Source: Hoeflea marina
Lineage (GTDB): Bacteria; Pseudomonadota; Alphaproteobacteria; Rhizobiales; Rhizobiaceae
NCBI RefSeq assembly: GCF_003182275.1
Contig: NZ_QGTR01000005.1
Span: 124,001-188,000, forward strand
Reading direction: 5' to 3'
DNA length: 64,000 nt
Below the pieces are notes generated by a model. That model made no database searches. It was not told the DNA's origin and was given only the letters and a program-made list of their open reading frames with translations. The translations under genes were made by a program, and so were the position numbers. Of the stretch, positions 56,800 through 64,000 are shown in pieces (positions within the stretch are counted from its first letter, which is position 1; every line of letters begins with the position of its first letter).

Positions 56800-57300
56800 G
56801 GTTCGACGAACGCGCACCGGAAGCCTGGTCCAGCTGCCATAGCGGTTGTGGATCGGTCCGCGCGGCAGGCACAGCCCCATGAGAAACAGGACGGCCAGAA
56901 CGCCCGCCGTCCTTTGCAGAAGTGTTGCGCCTGCGACCAGGGATCGGAGGCACCTTCCGTGACCATCTCACGAAGGACCCCGCCGGATAGCGGGCGCAAT
57001 CGTCTTTGCGCCGGGTGTCGTCGACGTCGTGGGGGTTGCCGGTGAAGGCGATGTGCAAGATCGGACGCCCGGCCCTGCGCCGTCTGGCGAGGAACTGGCC
57101 GGTGGCCAAGACTTCATCTGTCGAATGGGCACCCCCGGTTCGGCATTGCCGCCGCCGGCGGGCACAGGGAGCACCACGTCCCGAGCAGGATCTGCTTGAT
57201 GATGATGAGAGTGACCGACACCAGGGCGAGAGGCACGACGATGATGCCGAACAGGACGACGAGCGACGGCAAGTCTTGCCCGGGCCGCGACCCGTCGGCG
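56800..57300 (-). pseudogene. Decayed vitamin K epoxide reductase (VKOR) family membrane gene
   Basis: Pieces of one protein appear in three minus-strand frames. VLFGIIVVPLALVSVTLII and LLGTWCSLC (57146-57266) carry a membrane helix and a CxxC as in [25 protein letters not shown] (57062-57123) continues in another frame. LREMVTEG, then LLQRTAGVLAVLFLMGLCLPRGPIHNRYGSW (roughly 56830-56970) look like the C-terminal part. Frameshifts and a missing middle make it non-functional. The family call is from memory of the conserved pieces. Confidence 0.55.
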
Positions 57301-57419
57301 CATGTCGCCGATCCGTCGAGGCCATCTCCGAAATTGTGCGGGCCTGCTTCCGAATTTTCACGATATCTTAAGAGATTCAAATAATTGCGCATCAGACAAT
57401 GCGGCAGGACCACAGCCCG

Positions 57420-57489
57420 TTAACTTCCGGAACGGCTGAAGAACGAACCGGCGACGAATCACCGACCTGCCATCGTTGGCGCTTTGTTC
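57420..57489 (+). repeat. Repeat family copy 4
   Basis: Same core with TTAACTTCCGGAAC and CGCTTTGTTC. It lies on the other side of the VKOR remnant from copy 3, about 840 bp away. A TTAACC motif in reverse orientation follows at about 57574. Confidence 0.8.
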
Positions 57490-57606
57490 CGTACCAGATC
57501 TGGCCGGCGCGCGCGGCCCGGCCACAAGCCGTGGCGGCGGGCGGCAGTGCGGGACTGCGAATCAGCCGGCAAAGGTTAACGCTGGCGCCTCGCCAACAGG
57601 ATCAAG

Positions 57607-57632
57607 AGGGCGGCTCCCGGAGGGGCCGCCCT
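57607..57632 (-). terminator. Hairpin at the end of phbAB
   Basis: AGGGCGGC and GCCGCCCT (57607-57614 with 57625-57632) form an 8-bp stem 20 bp after the phbB stop; on the minus strand it is followed by CTTGATCC, a weak T tract. Confidence 0.6.
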
Positions 57633-57651
57633 GACCGTGGCGCGCGGCACC

Positions 57652-58377
57652 TCAGCTGAAGAACTGGCCGCCATTGGCGGAGATGGTCGAGCCGGTGATG
57701 AAGCCGGCCTCATCGGCGGCCAGGAACACGACGGTGCGGGCGATCTCCGAGGGCTCGCCCAGGCGGCCGACGGGAATTTGCGGGATGATGCGCTCGTTGA
57801 GGACCTTCTCGTCGATGGCGCGCACCATGTCCGTGCCGATATAGCCCGGGCAGATGGCGTTGACCGTGATGCCGGCGCGCGCGCCCTCCTGGGCCAGGGC
57901 CCGGGTGAAGCCGATATCGCCGGCCTTGGCGGCGGAGTAGTTGACCTGGCCCGCCTGGCCCTTCTGCCCGTTGATCGACGAGATGTTGATGACCCGACCG
58001 AACTTGCGGTCACGCATCCCGCTCCAGACGGGATGCGTCATGTTGTAGAGCCCGGTGAGGTTGGTGTTGATCACCTCGCCCCACATCTGCGGCGTCATCT
58101 TGTGGAACATGGCGTCGCGGGTGATGCCGGCATTGTTGATCAGGACCGCGACCGGCCCGAGATCCGCCTCCACCTGCGCGACCCCCGCCACGCAGGCCTC
58201 GTAATCGGCGACGGACCATTTGTAGGCCTTGATGCCGGTTTCGGCGGTGAACTTCGCCGCCGCCTCGTCATTGCCGGCATAATTGGCCGCAACCGTGTAG
58301 CCCGCATTCCTGAGCGCGATCGATATCGCCTCCCCGATGCCCCGGGTCCCTCCCGTGACCAGTGCCACCTTGCTCAT
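57652..58377 (-). CDS. phbB: Acetoacetyl-CoA reductase
   Basis: PhbB reduces acetoacetyl-CoA to (R)-3-hydroxybutyryl-CoA with NADPH, the second step of polyhydroxybutyrate synthesis. The 241-residue short-chain dehydrogenase has VTGGTRGIGEAIS at the N-terminus, NNAGITRD, and the Ser/Tyr/Lys active site in NISSINGQKGQAGQVNYSAAKAG. It ends with a family-typical GQFFS. The ATG at 58377 follows phbA by 22 bp, so phbAB is one operon. The polymerase phaC is not in this window. Confidence 0.94.
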   Translation of the reverse strand: MSKVALVTGGTRGIGEAISIALRNAGYTVAANYAGNDEAAAKFTAETGIKAYKWSVADYEACVAGVAQVEADLGPVAVLINNAGITRDAMFHKMTPQMWGEVINTNLTGLYNMTHPVWSGMRDRKFGRVINISSINGQKGQAGQVNYSAAKAGDIGFTRALAQEGARAGITVNAICPGYIGTDMVRAIDEKVLNERIIPQIPVGRLGEPSEIARTVVFLAADEAGFITGSTISANGGQFFS

Positions 58378-58399
58378 GCTGTCCTCCCTCTGCGTTTTG

Positions 58400-59581
58400 T
58401 TAGTCCCGCTCGATGCACATGGCCACGCCCATGCCGCCTCCGATGCACAGCGTCGCCAGACCCTTCTTTGCGCCACGGCGCTTCATTTCAAACAGCAGCG
58501 TGTTGAGAATGCGCGCGCCCGAGGCGCCGATCGGATGGCCGATGGCAATGGCGCCGCCATTGACGTTGACGATCGACGTGTCCCAGCCGAGATCCTTGTT
58601 CACTGCACAGGCCTGTGCCGCAAACGCCTCGTTGGCCTCCACCAGATCGAGATCGCCGACGGTCCAGCCGGCCCGCTCGAGCGCCTTGCGCGAAGACGGG
58701 ATCGGGCCGGTGCCCATGATCTTGGGATCAACGCCGGCCGTCGCCCAGGAGACGATGCGCGCCAGCGGTTCGATGCCGCGCCTGGCGGCCTCGTCTGCAC
58801 TCATCAGCACCACCGCGGCCGCGCCGTCATTGAGCCCCGACGCATTGGCGGCGGTCACCGTGCCTTCCTTGTCGAAGGCCGGACGCAGCTTGCCGACGCC
58901 TTCGAGCGTGGTGCCGGCCTTGATGTATTCGTCCTGGTCGACAATCGTGTCGCCCTTGCGACCCTTGATCGTGAAGGCGACGATTTCGTCGGCAAACTTG
59001 CCGGCCTTCTGGGCGGCCTCCGCCTTGTTCTGGGAACTGACGGCGAACTGGTCCTGGTCGTCGCGCGACAGCTGCCACTGCTTGGCAACGTTCTCCGCTG
59101 TCGTGCCCATGTGGTAGCCATAGAATGCATCCGTGAGGCCGTCCTTGATCATGGTGTCGACCATCTTCAGGTCGCCCATTTTCACACCGCCTCGCAGATG
59201 CGCACAATGCGGAGCCATCGACATAGATTCCTGGCCGCCGGCGACAATGATCTTGGCGTCGCCGGTTGCAATCTGCTGCATGCCCAGCGCCACCGCGCGC
59301 AAGCCGGAACCGCAGAGCTGGTTGAGGCCCCAGGCAGTGGCCTCCTGCGGAATGCCTGCAGCCATCGCCGCCTGGCGCGCCGGGTTTTGGCCCTCGCCGG
59401 CCGACAGCACCTGGCCCATGATCACCTCGTCGACATCGGCGGCATCGACGCCCGCGCGTTCGAGCGCGCCGCGGATGGCAGCGGCGCCCAGCTCATGCGC
59501 GGGAACATTGGAAAAAACTCCGTTGAAGGAGCCGACCGCCGTGCGGGCGGCGCTGGCGATGACGATTGCAGGAGAGCTCAT
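58400..59581 (-). CDS. phbA: Acetyl-CoA acetyltransferase (beta-ketothiolase)
   Basis: PhbA condenses two acetyl-CoA to acetoacetyl-CoA. The 393-residue thiolase has the nucleophilic cysteine in [11 protein letters not shown] near residue 89, [17 protein letters not shown] with the catalytic histidine near residue 348, and the second cysteine in [14 protein letters not shown]. First gene of phbAB. It is divergent from phaR across 248 bp. Confidence 0.95.
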   Translation of the reverse strand: MSSPAIVIASAARTAVGSFNGVFSNVPAHELGAAAIRGALERAGVDAADVDEVIMGQVLSAGEGQNPARQAAMAAGIPQEATAWGLNQLCGSGLRAVALGMQQIATGDAKIIVAGGQESMSMAPHCAHLRGGVKMGDLKMVDTMIKDGLTDAFYGYHMGTTAENVAKQWQLSRDDQDQFAVSSQNKAEAAQKAGKFADEIVAFTIKGRKGDTIVDQDEYIKAGTTLEGVGKLRPAFDKEGTVTAANASGLNDGAAAVVLMSADEAARRGIEPLARIVSWATAGVDPKIMGTGPIPSSRKALERAGWTVGDLDLVEANEAFAAQACAVNKDLGWDTSIVNVNGGAIAIGHPIGASGARILNTLLFEMKRRGAKKGLATLCIGGGMGVAMCIERD

Positions 59582-59829
59582 GAAGGTGTCCTCGATGGTC
59601 GTGGGAATTTGGTCTGAAGGTGACTGAGCTTGGATGCCTTGTCAAACGCCTGCAGCTGCGTGAATGGCACCATATCGGTTGAAACCGGCCCCAATCAGGC
59701 GGAATTCCGGCCTTATTGCGCTGCCATCGCCGCATTGCACAAAGGATTTGTCATCCGGCCGGGTTTTCGCCTACAGTCATGGCCAGATACGTCTATTCGG
59801 TCTGCAACCGACGTGTGAGGAGAACATGC

Positions 59830-60423
59830 ATGGCGAAGAACGACGGCACCATCACGATCAAGAAATACGCCAATCGCCGCCTCTACAACACTGGCACGAG
59901 CACCTATGTCACGCTCGATGACCTTGCAGTGATGGTAAAGAAGGGAGAGGAGTTCATCGTCCAGGACGCCAAGTCCGGCGATGACATAACCCACCAGGTC
60001 CTGACCCAGATCATTTTCGAGCAGGAATCCAAGACTGGAAACACCCTGCTTCCCGTCTCTTTCCTGCGCCAGTTGATCTCCTTTTACGGTGACCAGTTGC
60101 AGATGGTTGTCCCGAGCTATCTCGAACAGTCCATGGCCGCTTTTACCGAGCAGCAGGATCAGGTCCGCATCCAGATCGGACGCGCCTTTGGCGAGAATCC
60201 GGTGACCCGCAACATCCAGATGCCGATCCAGATGGCCGACGAACTCGTCCGGTCCAACACCGAGATGTTTCAGAAAGCCATGCAGATGTTCTCGCCCTTC
60301 GCGCTTGGACAGAGCGGCAAGTCGGCCGAACCGGCCAAGAAGGCCGACACGTCGCGCGACATCGACGACCTCAAGGCGCAGCTCAAGTCGCTGCAGGACA
60401 AGATCAACTCCATCGGCAGCTGA
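59830..60423 (+). CDS. phaR: Polyhydroxyalkanoate synthesis repressor PhaR
   Basis: The 197-residue regulator has the PHB-accumulation DNA-binding domain (TITIKKYANRRLYNTGTSTYVTLDDL) and the PHB_acc domain (HQVLTQIIFEQESKTG), followed by a helical C-terminus. PhaR binds phasin promoters and nascent PHB granules and is released when granules form. The ATG at 59830 fits a GAGGAG site at 59817-59822; the frame is open upstream to 59716 but unconserved. It is divergent from phbAB. Confidence 0.93.
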   Translation: MAKNDGTITIKKYANRRLYNTGTSTYVTLDDLAVMVKKGEEFIVQDAKSGDDITHQVLTQIIFEQESKTGNTLLPVSFLRQLISFYGDQLQMVVPSYLEQSMAAFTEQQDQVRIQIGRAFGENPVTRNIQMPIQMADELVRSNTEMFQKAMQMFSPFALGQSGKSAEPAKKADTSRDIDDLKAQLKSLQDKINSIGS

Positions 60424-60534
60424 CACGGCGGCGGCAATGGCGGGCCCGCGCCGGTTCATGCAGCCGCAGGCTGGAAGAAGTCTCCCATAAGCGTGACCCA
60501 GACCCGAGGGCTTGGGCCGAATACCATGGCCGCC

Positions 60535-62130
60535 TCAATAGCCGATGGCCAGTCCGTCCTTGCGCGGATCCGATCCCGCCACGAAGAACCCGTCCGCGTG
60601 GTCGATGACGATGGCCTGACCGCCGCCGTGCGGCGTTGGCGCAGGGCGGACGCTGTGGCCGAGCGCCACCAGGTCGTCGGCGACCCCGGCGGCGATGCCC
60701 GCCTCCAGCTCAAGCACCTCCTCGCCCTTGGCCCAGAACAGCCGCGGATGATCGAGCGCCTCCTGCGGATCCATGCCGTGATCGACCAAGTTGGAGAGCA
60801 CATGCGCATGACCCATCGGCTGATAGGCGCCGCCCATGACGCCGAAGGAGATGGAGGCCTTGCCGTCTTTCGTGGCCATGGCGGGAATGATGGTGTGCAT
60901 CGGCCGCTTGTCCGGCGCGATCATATTCGGATGGCCTTCGGCGAGGGAAAAGCCGGCGCCGCGGTTCTGCAGCACGACGGCGCTCTTCGGGGTCACGATC
61001 TGCGCGCCGAAGGCGCCGTAGATTGAGTTGATGAAGGAGATCACCAGCCCGTTGCGATCGGCGACGGTCAGGTAGACGGTATCCGAGCCGGGCAGCTGCG
61101 GCAGCTGAATCGAAGGATTGCGCCGCGTCGGGTCGATCTGTCCGACGAGCGTGCGCGCAAAGTCCATCGATGCCAGGTCGGCGCCGCTCATGGTCATGTG
61201 CGCGGGGTCGGCGAGCATGGCGTCGCGCACCGCATAGGCCAGCCGTCCGGCCTCGACCTCGAGATGGTAGCGCCGCGCGCTGCCGGGGCGAAGATCGCCG
61301 GCGCCGGTCAGCGTCAACAGGTTCATCATGATCAGCGCCACCACGCCCTGGCCGTTGGGCGGGATCTCCATCACCTGGTGGCCGCCATAGGCGGTCGAGA
61401 TCGGTGTCACCCACTCCGCGGTCGACGCCGCCAGGTCCGCTTCGGTAAGAAAGCCGCCGCTGGCCTGGACCGTGTCGGCGATCTCGCGGGCGATCGCGCC
61501 TTCGTAGAAGGCCGAGACGCCTTCGCACGCGATGCGCCGCAGCGTGGCGGCCAGTCCGGGCATTTTCACCCGCTCACCGGTGACCGGCGCCCGCCCGCCC
61601 GGCAGCAGGTGTATCGCCGCGCCGGGGTCACCCGCCAGCGTCTCCGCCTCGCGCGCCCAGTCGAAGGCCACCCTCGGCGCCACGGGATAGCCGTTCTCGG
61701 CAAGCGCGACAGCGTCGTCGAAAAGCCGCTCGAACGGCAGCCGGCCATACCGCTGATGCAGCGCCTCCCAGGCCCTGAGTGCGCCGGGAACCGTCACCGC
61801 ATGGGCGGAGTGCGGCGGAATGGCGGCAAAACCGGAATCGCGGTACCAGGCCGCGTCGACGCCGCCCGCGGCCCGGCCCGAGCCGTTGATCCCGTGCACC
61901 GTCCCATCCGCCTGCGCCACAAGCGCAAAGCAGTCGCCGCCGATCCCCGTCATCTGCGGTTCGACCACCGCCAGAGTGGCCGAGGCGGCGAGTGCGGCAT
62001 CGACAGCCGTGCCGCCGGCCCTGAGCGCCTGCAGCGCGCTGGCAGAGGCAAGCGGATGCGAGGTTGCGGCCATTCCGTTTTCCGCGATGACGGGCGAGCG
62101 GCCCGGCAGATCAAATCGACGCATGATCAT
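60535..62130 (-). CDS. Gamma-glutamyltransferase family protein
   Basis: The 531-residue Ntn-hydrolase is autocleaved into two subunits. The nucleophilic threonine is T351 in GSDTVYLTVADRNG, and the glycine loop appears as GVMGGAYQPMGH. No export signal is visible at the N-terminus, so it may be cytosolic, unlike E. coli Ggt. It may act on glutathione or on other gamma-glutamyl compounds. An alternative ATG is 6 bp downstream at 62124. It converges on phaR. Confidence 0.85.
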   Translation of the reverse strand: MIMRRFDLPGRSPVIAENGMAATSHPLASASALQALRAGGTAVDAALAASATLAVVEPQMTGIGGDCFALVAQADGTVHGINGSGRAAGGVDAAWYRDSGFAAIPPHSAHAVTVPGALRAWEALHQRYGRLPFERLFDDAVALAENGYPVAPRVAFDWAREAETLAGDPGAAIHLLPGGRAPVTGERVKMPGLAATLRRIACEGVSAFYEGAIAREIADTVQASGGFLTEADLAASTAEWVTPISTAYGGHQVMEIPPNGQGVVALIMMNLLTLTGAGDLRPGSARRYHLEVEAGRLAYAVRDAMLADPAHMTMSGADLASMDFARTLVGQIDPTRRNPSIQLPQLPGSDTVYLTVADRNGLVISFINSIYGAFGAQIVTPKSAVVLQNRGAGFSLAEGHPNMIAPDKRPMHTIIPAMATKDGKASISFGVMGGAYQPMGHAHVLSNLVDHGMDPQEALDHPRLFWAKGEEVLELEAGIAAGVADDLVALGHSVRPAPTPHGGGQAIVIDHADGFFVAGSDPRKDGLAIGY

Positions 62131-62175
62131 CCCCAGTTGTGAAAGTACATTCCCCGGCCATCCGGCACCAGCCGA

Positions 62176-62580
62176 TCAGAGGCCGATGGAGACGTCGCGG
62201 CCGGCTGACTTGATCGACACCGTGAAGCCGGCGATCACGTCGATGAAGGCGATGACCATCAGGATGAAGAAGACATGCGTGGCCGCGGCCTGCACAAGCA
62301 GGAATTCGACGAGGAAGACCACAAACAGGAACATCGACAAGAGGTGATCGAGGACCGACGCGGCGCCGGTGCGGGTGGACTTGACCACCTCGACGAAAAG
62401 CAGCAGCAGGGCGATGACGATCAGCACGTCACCCCAGCTCATCGTCCATTGCGCGCCCGACATCATCGACAGGCTGGTGACAGTGTCGTTGAGCGCCCCT
62501 ACGCCGGAGCCGACAATGCCGATGATGACCAGGTTGTAGAGCACGAACGGCACGATCATCAGCGGAATGGCAAAGAGCAT
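62176..62580 (-). CDS. Small multi-pass membrane protein of unknown function
   Basis: The 134-residue protein has four hydrophobic segments (AIPLMIVPFVLYNLVIIGIV, DVLIVIALLLLFVEVV, LLSMFLFVVFLVEFLLVQAA and VFFILMVIAFIDVIAGF). No motif is recognised. It lies 45 bp downstream of gamma-glutamyltransferase's start, on the same strand, with a promoter region shared with rpmF upstream. The ATG at 62580 begins the first helix. Confidence 0.7.
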   Translation of the reverse strand: MLFAIPLMIVPFVLYNLVIIGIVGSGVGALNDTVTSLSMMSGAQWTMSWGDVLIVIALLLLFVEVVKSTRTGAASVLDHLLSMFLFVVFLVEFLLVQAAATHVFFILMVIAFIDVIAGFTVSIKSAGRDVSIGL

Positions 62581-62706
62581 CGGTGAATCCCCCGGCTTGA
62601 GTGTCTCGGCGACGGCCCGGGATTCGGGTGCCGATTGTCGAGCGAGAGTGCAGAATCGCGCGCACGCGCGCAACCCCCCGGCACTCTCGGCCGGATCGGC
62701 AAACGC

Positions 62707-62731
62707 AAAAACCGGCCCCGAAGGGCCGGCT
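62707..62731 (-). terminator. Intrinsic terminator of rpmF
   Basis: On the minus strand GCCGGCCC pairs with GGGCCGGT around a TTCG tetraloop, followed by TTTTTG. It starts 31 bp after the rpmF stop. Confidence 0.85.
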
Positions 62732-62761
62732 CTTCAGACTTCGATCCCGTCGGAAAGACGC

Positions 62762-62947
62762 TTACGCGCTTTCTTTCACGGTCATCACCTGGCGGCCGCG
62801 ATACATGCCTGTCTTCAGGTCGATGTGATGCGGGCGACGCAGTTCGCCGGAATTCTTGTCTTCCACATAGGCTTCCGCCTTGATGGCATCAGCCGAGCGG
62901 CGCATACCGCGCTTGGACGGGGATGTTTTACGCTTCGGAACAGCCAT
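62762..62947 (-). CDS. rpmF: 50S ribosomal protein L32
   Basis: The 61-residue protein begins [21 protein letters not shown], the conserved L32 N-terminus, and continues [17 protein letters not shown]. It is on the large ribosomal subunit. The zinc-binding cysteines of some L32 proteins are absent, as in many alphaproteobacteria. A GGAG site (62950-62957 region) precedes the ATG. A strong terminator follows. Confidence 0.96.
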   Translation of the reverse strand: MAVPKRKTSPSKRGMRRSADAIKAEAYVEDKNSGELRRPHHIDLKTGMYRGRQVMTVKESA

Positions 62948-63113
62948 GACACACTCCATTGGGACAAACATGCATGCGGGACGGCCAACCTTAGGCCGAA
63001 ACCGTCGCATGCGGATTTCGGAAATTTGACGGGCTTATACATGCCCCACGCGGGTTTGACCAGCATGCAGGCGTATTTTTTCCCGCCGGCCCGCAAGATG
63101 GGCCCTCGGACGC

Positions 63114-63761
63114 TCAGGCCTCGTCCTCCTCGACGATCCACGGCTCGGCACGCCCCGCTTCCTCCCACTCCCGCCAGGCCGGCAGTGCCTGCATCCGCCG
63201 CATGTAGAGAGCACAGACGTCGCTGACTTCGAAGCCATAGACGTCGAGCCGGTTGACCACCGGCGCGAACATCGCGTCGGCGATCGAAAACCCGCCAAGC
63301 AGAAACGGCCCGCCCGTCTGCTCCAGACAGCCGCTCCAGAGCGTTTCGACCCGCGCCACGTCGGCGGCGATGGCTCCGCTCACCTCGATCGCTTTGCGCG
63401 GCCGGCGCATGTTCATCGGACACGCATTGCGGAGCGCATGGAAACCGCTGAGCATTTCGCAGCTCATCGACATCGCCTTGCTTCGTAGCAAATGGTCATC
63501 GGGCCACAGGCCGGATCCCGGCGCCTGCCGCGCCACATGATCGAGGATGGCCAGCGATTCCGAAATCAGCATCTCGCCGTCCCTGAGCACCGGAACCTTG
63601 CCTGATGGCGAAATCGCCTTGATGGCGGGATGTCCATTGGCGAAATCGAATGGAATCAGCACCTCCTCAAAGGTGATGCCGGCCATCCGCATGCCGAGCC
63701 ACGGTCGGAACGACCAGGACGAATAGTTCTTGTTGCCGATATAGAGCGTCAGGCTGGTCAT
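63114..63761 (-). CDS. Glutathione S-transferase family protein
   Basis: The 215-residue protein has the thioredoxin-fold N-terminus LTLYIGNKNYSSWSFRPWLGMRMAG, PSGKVPVLRDGEMLISESLAI for glutathione contact, and an all-helical C-domain with GGPFLLGGFSIADAMFAPVVNRL. The substrate is not evident; it resembles maleylacetoacetate isomerase-like and zeta/YfcF types. It is between mtgA and rpmF on the same strand, with a 166-bp gap to rpmF. Confidence 0.85.
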   Translation of the reverse strand: MTSLTLYIGNKNYSSWSFRPWLGMRMAGITFEEVLIPFDFANGHPAIKAISPSGKVPVLRDGEMLISESLAILDHVARQAPGSGLWPDDHLLRSKAMSMSCEMLSGFHALRNACPMNMRRPRKAIEVSGAIAADVARVETLWSGCLEQTGGPFLLGGFSIADAMFAPVVNRLDVYGFEVSDVCALYMRRMQALPAWREWEEAGRAEPWIVEEDEA

Positions 63762-63832
63762 CAGCGGATCTCCGGTGTGTCTGCTGCTTCGTGCCACGAC
63801 ATGCGGTCCGCGGCCAGTCAAATGTCCTCATC

Positions 63833-64000
63833 TCAGTCATAAAGACATTTGATATATGCGCCAGATTGTGCCGCCCGCTTCTCGATGGTGCGCGCCATCC
63901 GGGTCATGCCGCGTGACGGCTTTGCGGCATTGCGCGCATGCGGATTGGGAAGCGTCACCGCCAGAAGCGCCGACTGCCTGCCACTCAGATCCGCCGCAGG
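63833..64000 (-). CDS. mtgA: C-terminal end of a monofunctional peptidoglycan transglycosylase MtgA (partial)
   Basis: Only the last 55 residues are present; the gene begins beyond the window. [51 protein letters not shown] matches the MtgA C-terminus, including the PNP motif and the A-x-SGAYI segment. MtgA polymerises glycan strands from lipid II. Its location upstream of rpmF is what I would expect in rhizobia. Confidence 0.8.
   Translation of the reverse strand, partial: PAADLSGRQSALLAVTLPNPHARNAAKPSRGMTRMARTIEKRAAQSGAYIKCLYD

Larger units (their letters stand above)
55842..57651. other. Intergenic repeat locus between the helicase and phbB
   Basis: This 1.8-kb stretch has no intact gene I trust. 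It holds four direct copies of an unrecognised repeat, a decayed VKOR-family gene, repeated TTAACC motifs at 56178, 56468, 56523 and 56732 plus an inverted one near 57574, and several GANTC sites. Open frames of up to 211 codons are shadows of the repeats. The helicase promoter must be near 55842-56000. Confidence 0.8.

Noticed and set aside
56207-56842. 211-codon plus-strand frame in the repeat locus
   Set aside because: It spans two repeat copies, has no start signal or domain, and similar peptides in other copies simply reflect repeat identity without indels.
56000-57600. CRISPR array or replication origin
   Set aside because: Repeat units are diverged and irregularly spaced (about 280, 275 and 840 bp), with no spacers or cas genes. 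TTAACC and GANTC sites hint at CtrA/CcrM but there is no origin-linked gene such as hemE, parAB or repABC nearby.
59640-59670. PhaR operator CTGCAGCTGCG between phbA and phaR
   Set aside because: It only loosely fits CTGC-N3-GCAG and such strings are common in GC-rich DNA.

Overview
The window is about 64 kb of GC-rich chromosome from an alphaproteobacterium, most likely of the order Hyphomicrobiales (Rhizobiales; a Hoeflea- or phyllobacterial-like organism is a guess). The evidence is the glycine-type 5-aminolevulinate synthase (HemA), a SAM-II riboswitch in front of metA, an RpoH2-type sigma factor with an EcfG-like promoter, CarD, a SUV3-like helicase, the phaR/phbAB polyhydroxybutyrate genes, the rpmF - mtgA neighbourhood, and two copies of a short downstream repeat of a kind I associate with rhizobial genomes. 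I see no tRNA, rRNA, CRISPR array, insertion sequence or phage.

Layout. 1-1.8 kb: end of a TIM-barrel protein, a cupin and an M24 peptidase. 2.0-9.6 kb: a complete five-step histidine utilization cluster (hutC-hutF divergent from hutI-hutH-hutG-hutU) with a palindromic operator between the two arms. 9.7-13.1 kb: a beta-hydroxyacid dehydrogenase, dxr and convergent hemA. 13.3-18.8 kb: a DppABCDF-type peptide ABC transporter. 19.0-22.8 kb: a form II CO-dehydrogenase-like molybdenum hydroxylase (coxSLM). 23.1-32.1 kb: a small lipoprotein, then a TRAP transporter operon carrying a flavin monooxygenase, converging on a 3-sulfolactate degradation operon (suyA-suyB-slcC-comC) with a divergent GntR regulator. 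32.2-35.3 kb: a phosphatase-like protein, galM and an aldehyde dehydrogenase. 35.4-41.0 kb: a VWA protein and a MoxR ATPase, separated by Phd/Doc, a GNAT enzyme, SAM-II-controlled metA and a diguanylate cyclase. 41.2-49.4 kb: a small conserved protein, an ABC-F protein, thiamine pyrophosphokinase, TPP-riboswitch-controlled thiBPQ and an M48 lipoprotein peptidase. 49.7-55.8 kb: rpoH2, carD, fdxA, an S4-domain protein and a SUV3-like helicase. 55.8-57.65 kb: 1.8 kb without an intact gene, holding four dispersed direct copies of an unrecognised structured repeat and a decayed VKOR-family gene. 57.65-64 kb: phbB, phbA, divergent phaR, a gamma-glutamyltransferase, a membrane protein, rpmF, a GST and the end of mtgA.

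How the genes work together. The hut genes convert histidine to glutamate and formate. SlcC and ComC can interconvert the two sulfolactate enantiomers through sulfopyruvate, and SuyAB cleaves the R form to pyruvate and sulfite; the neighbouring TRAP system is a plausible uptake route. Dpp-type transporters of rhizobia can carry 5-aminolevulinate as well as dipeptides, so its position beside hemA is suggestive. The least explained feature is the repeat locus at 56.0-57.6 kb: four copies keep exactly the same 63-bp spacing between two conserved blocks although they have diverged in sequence.
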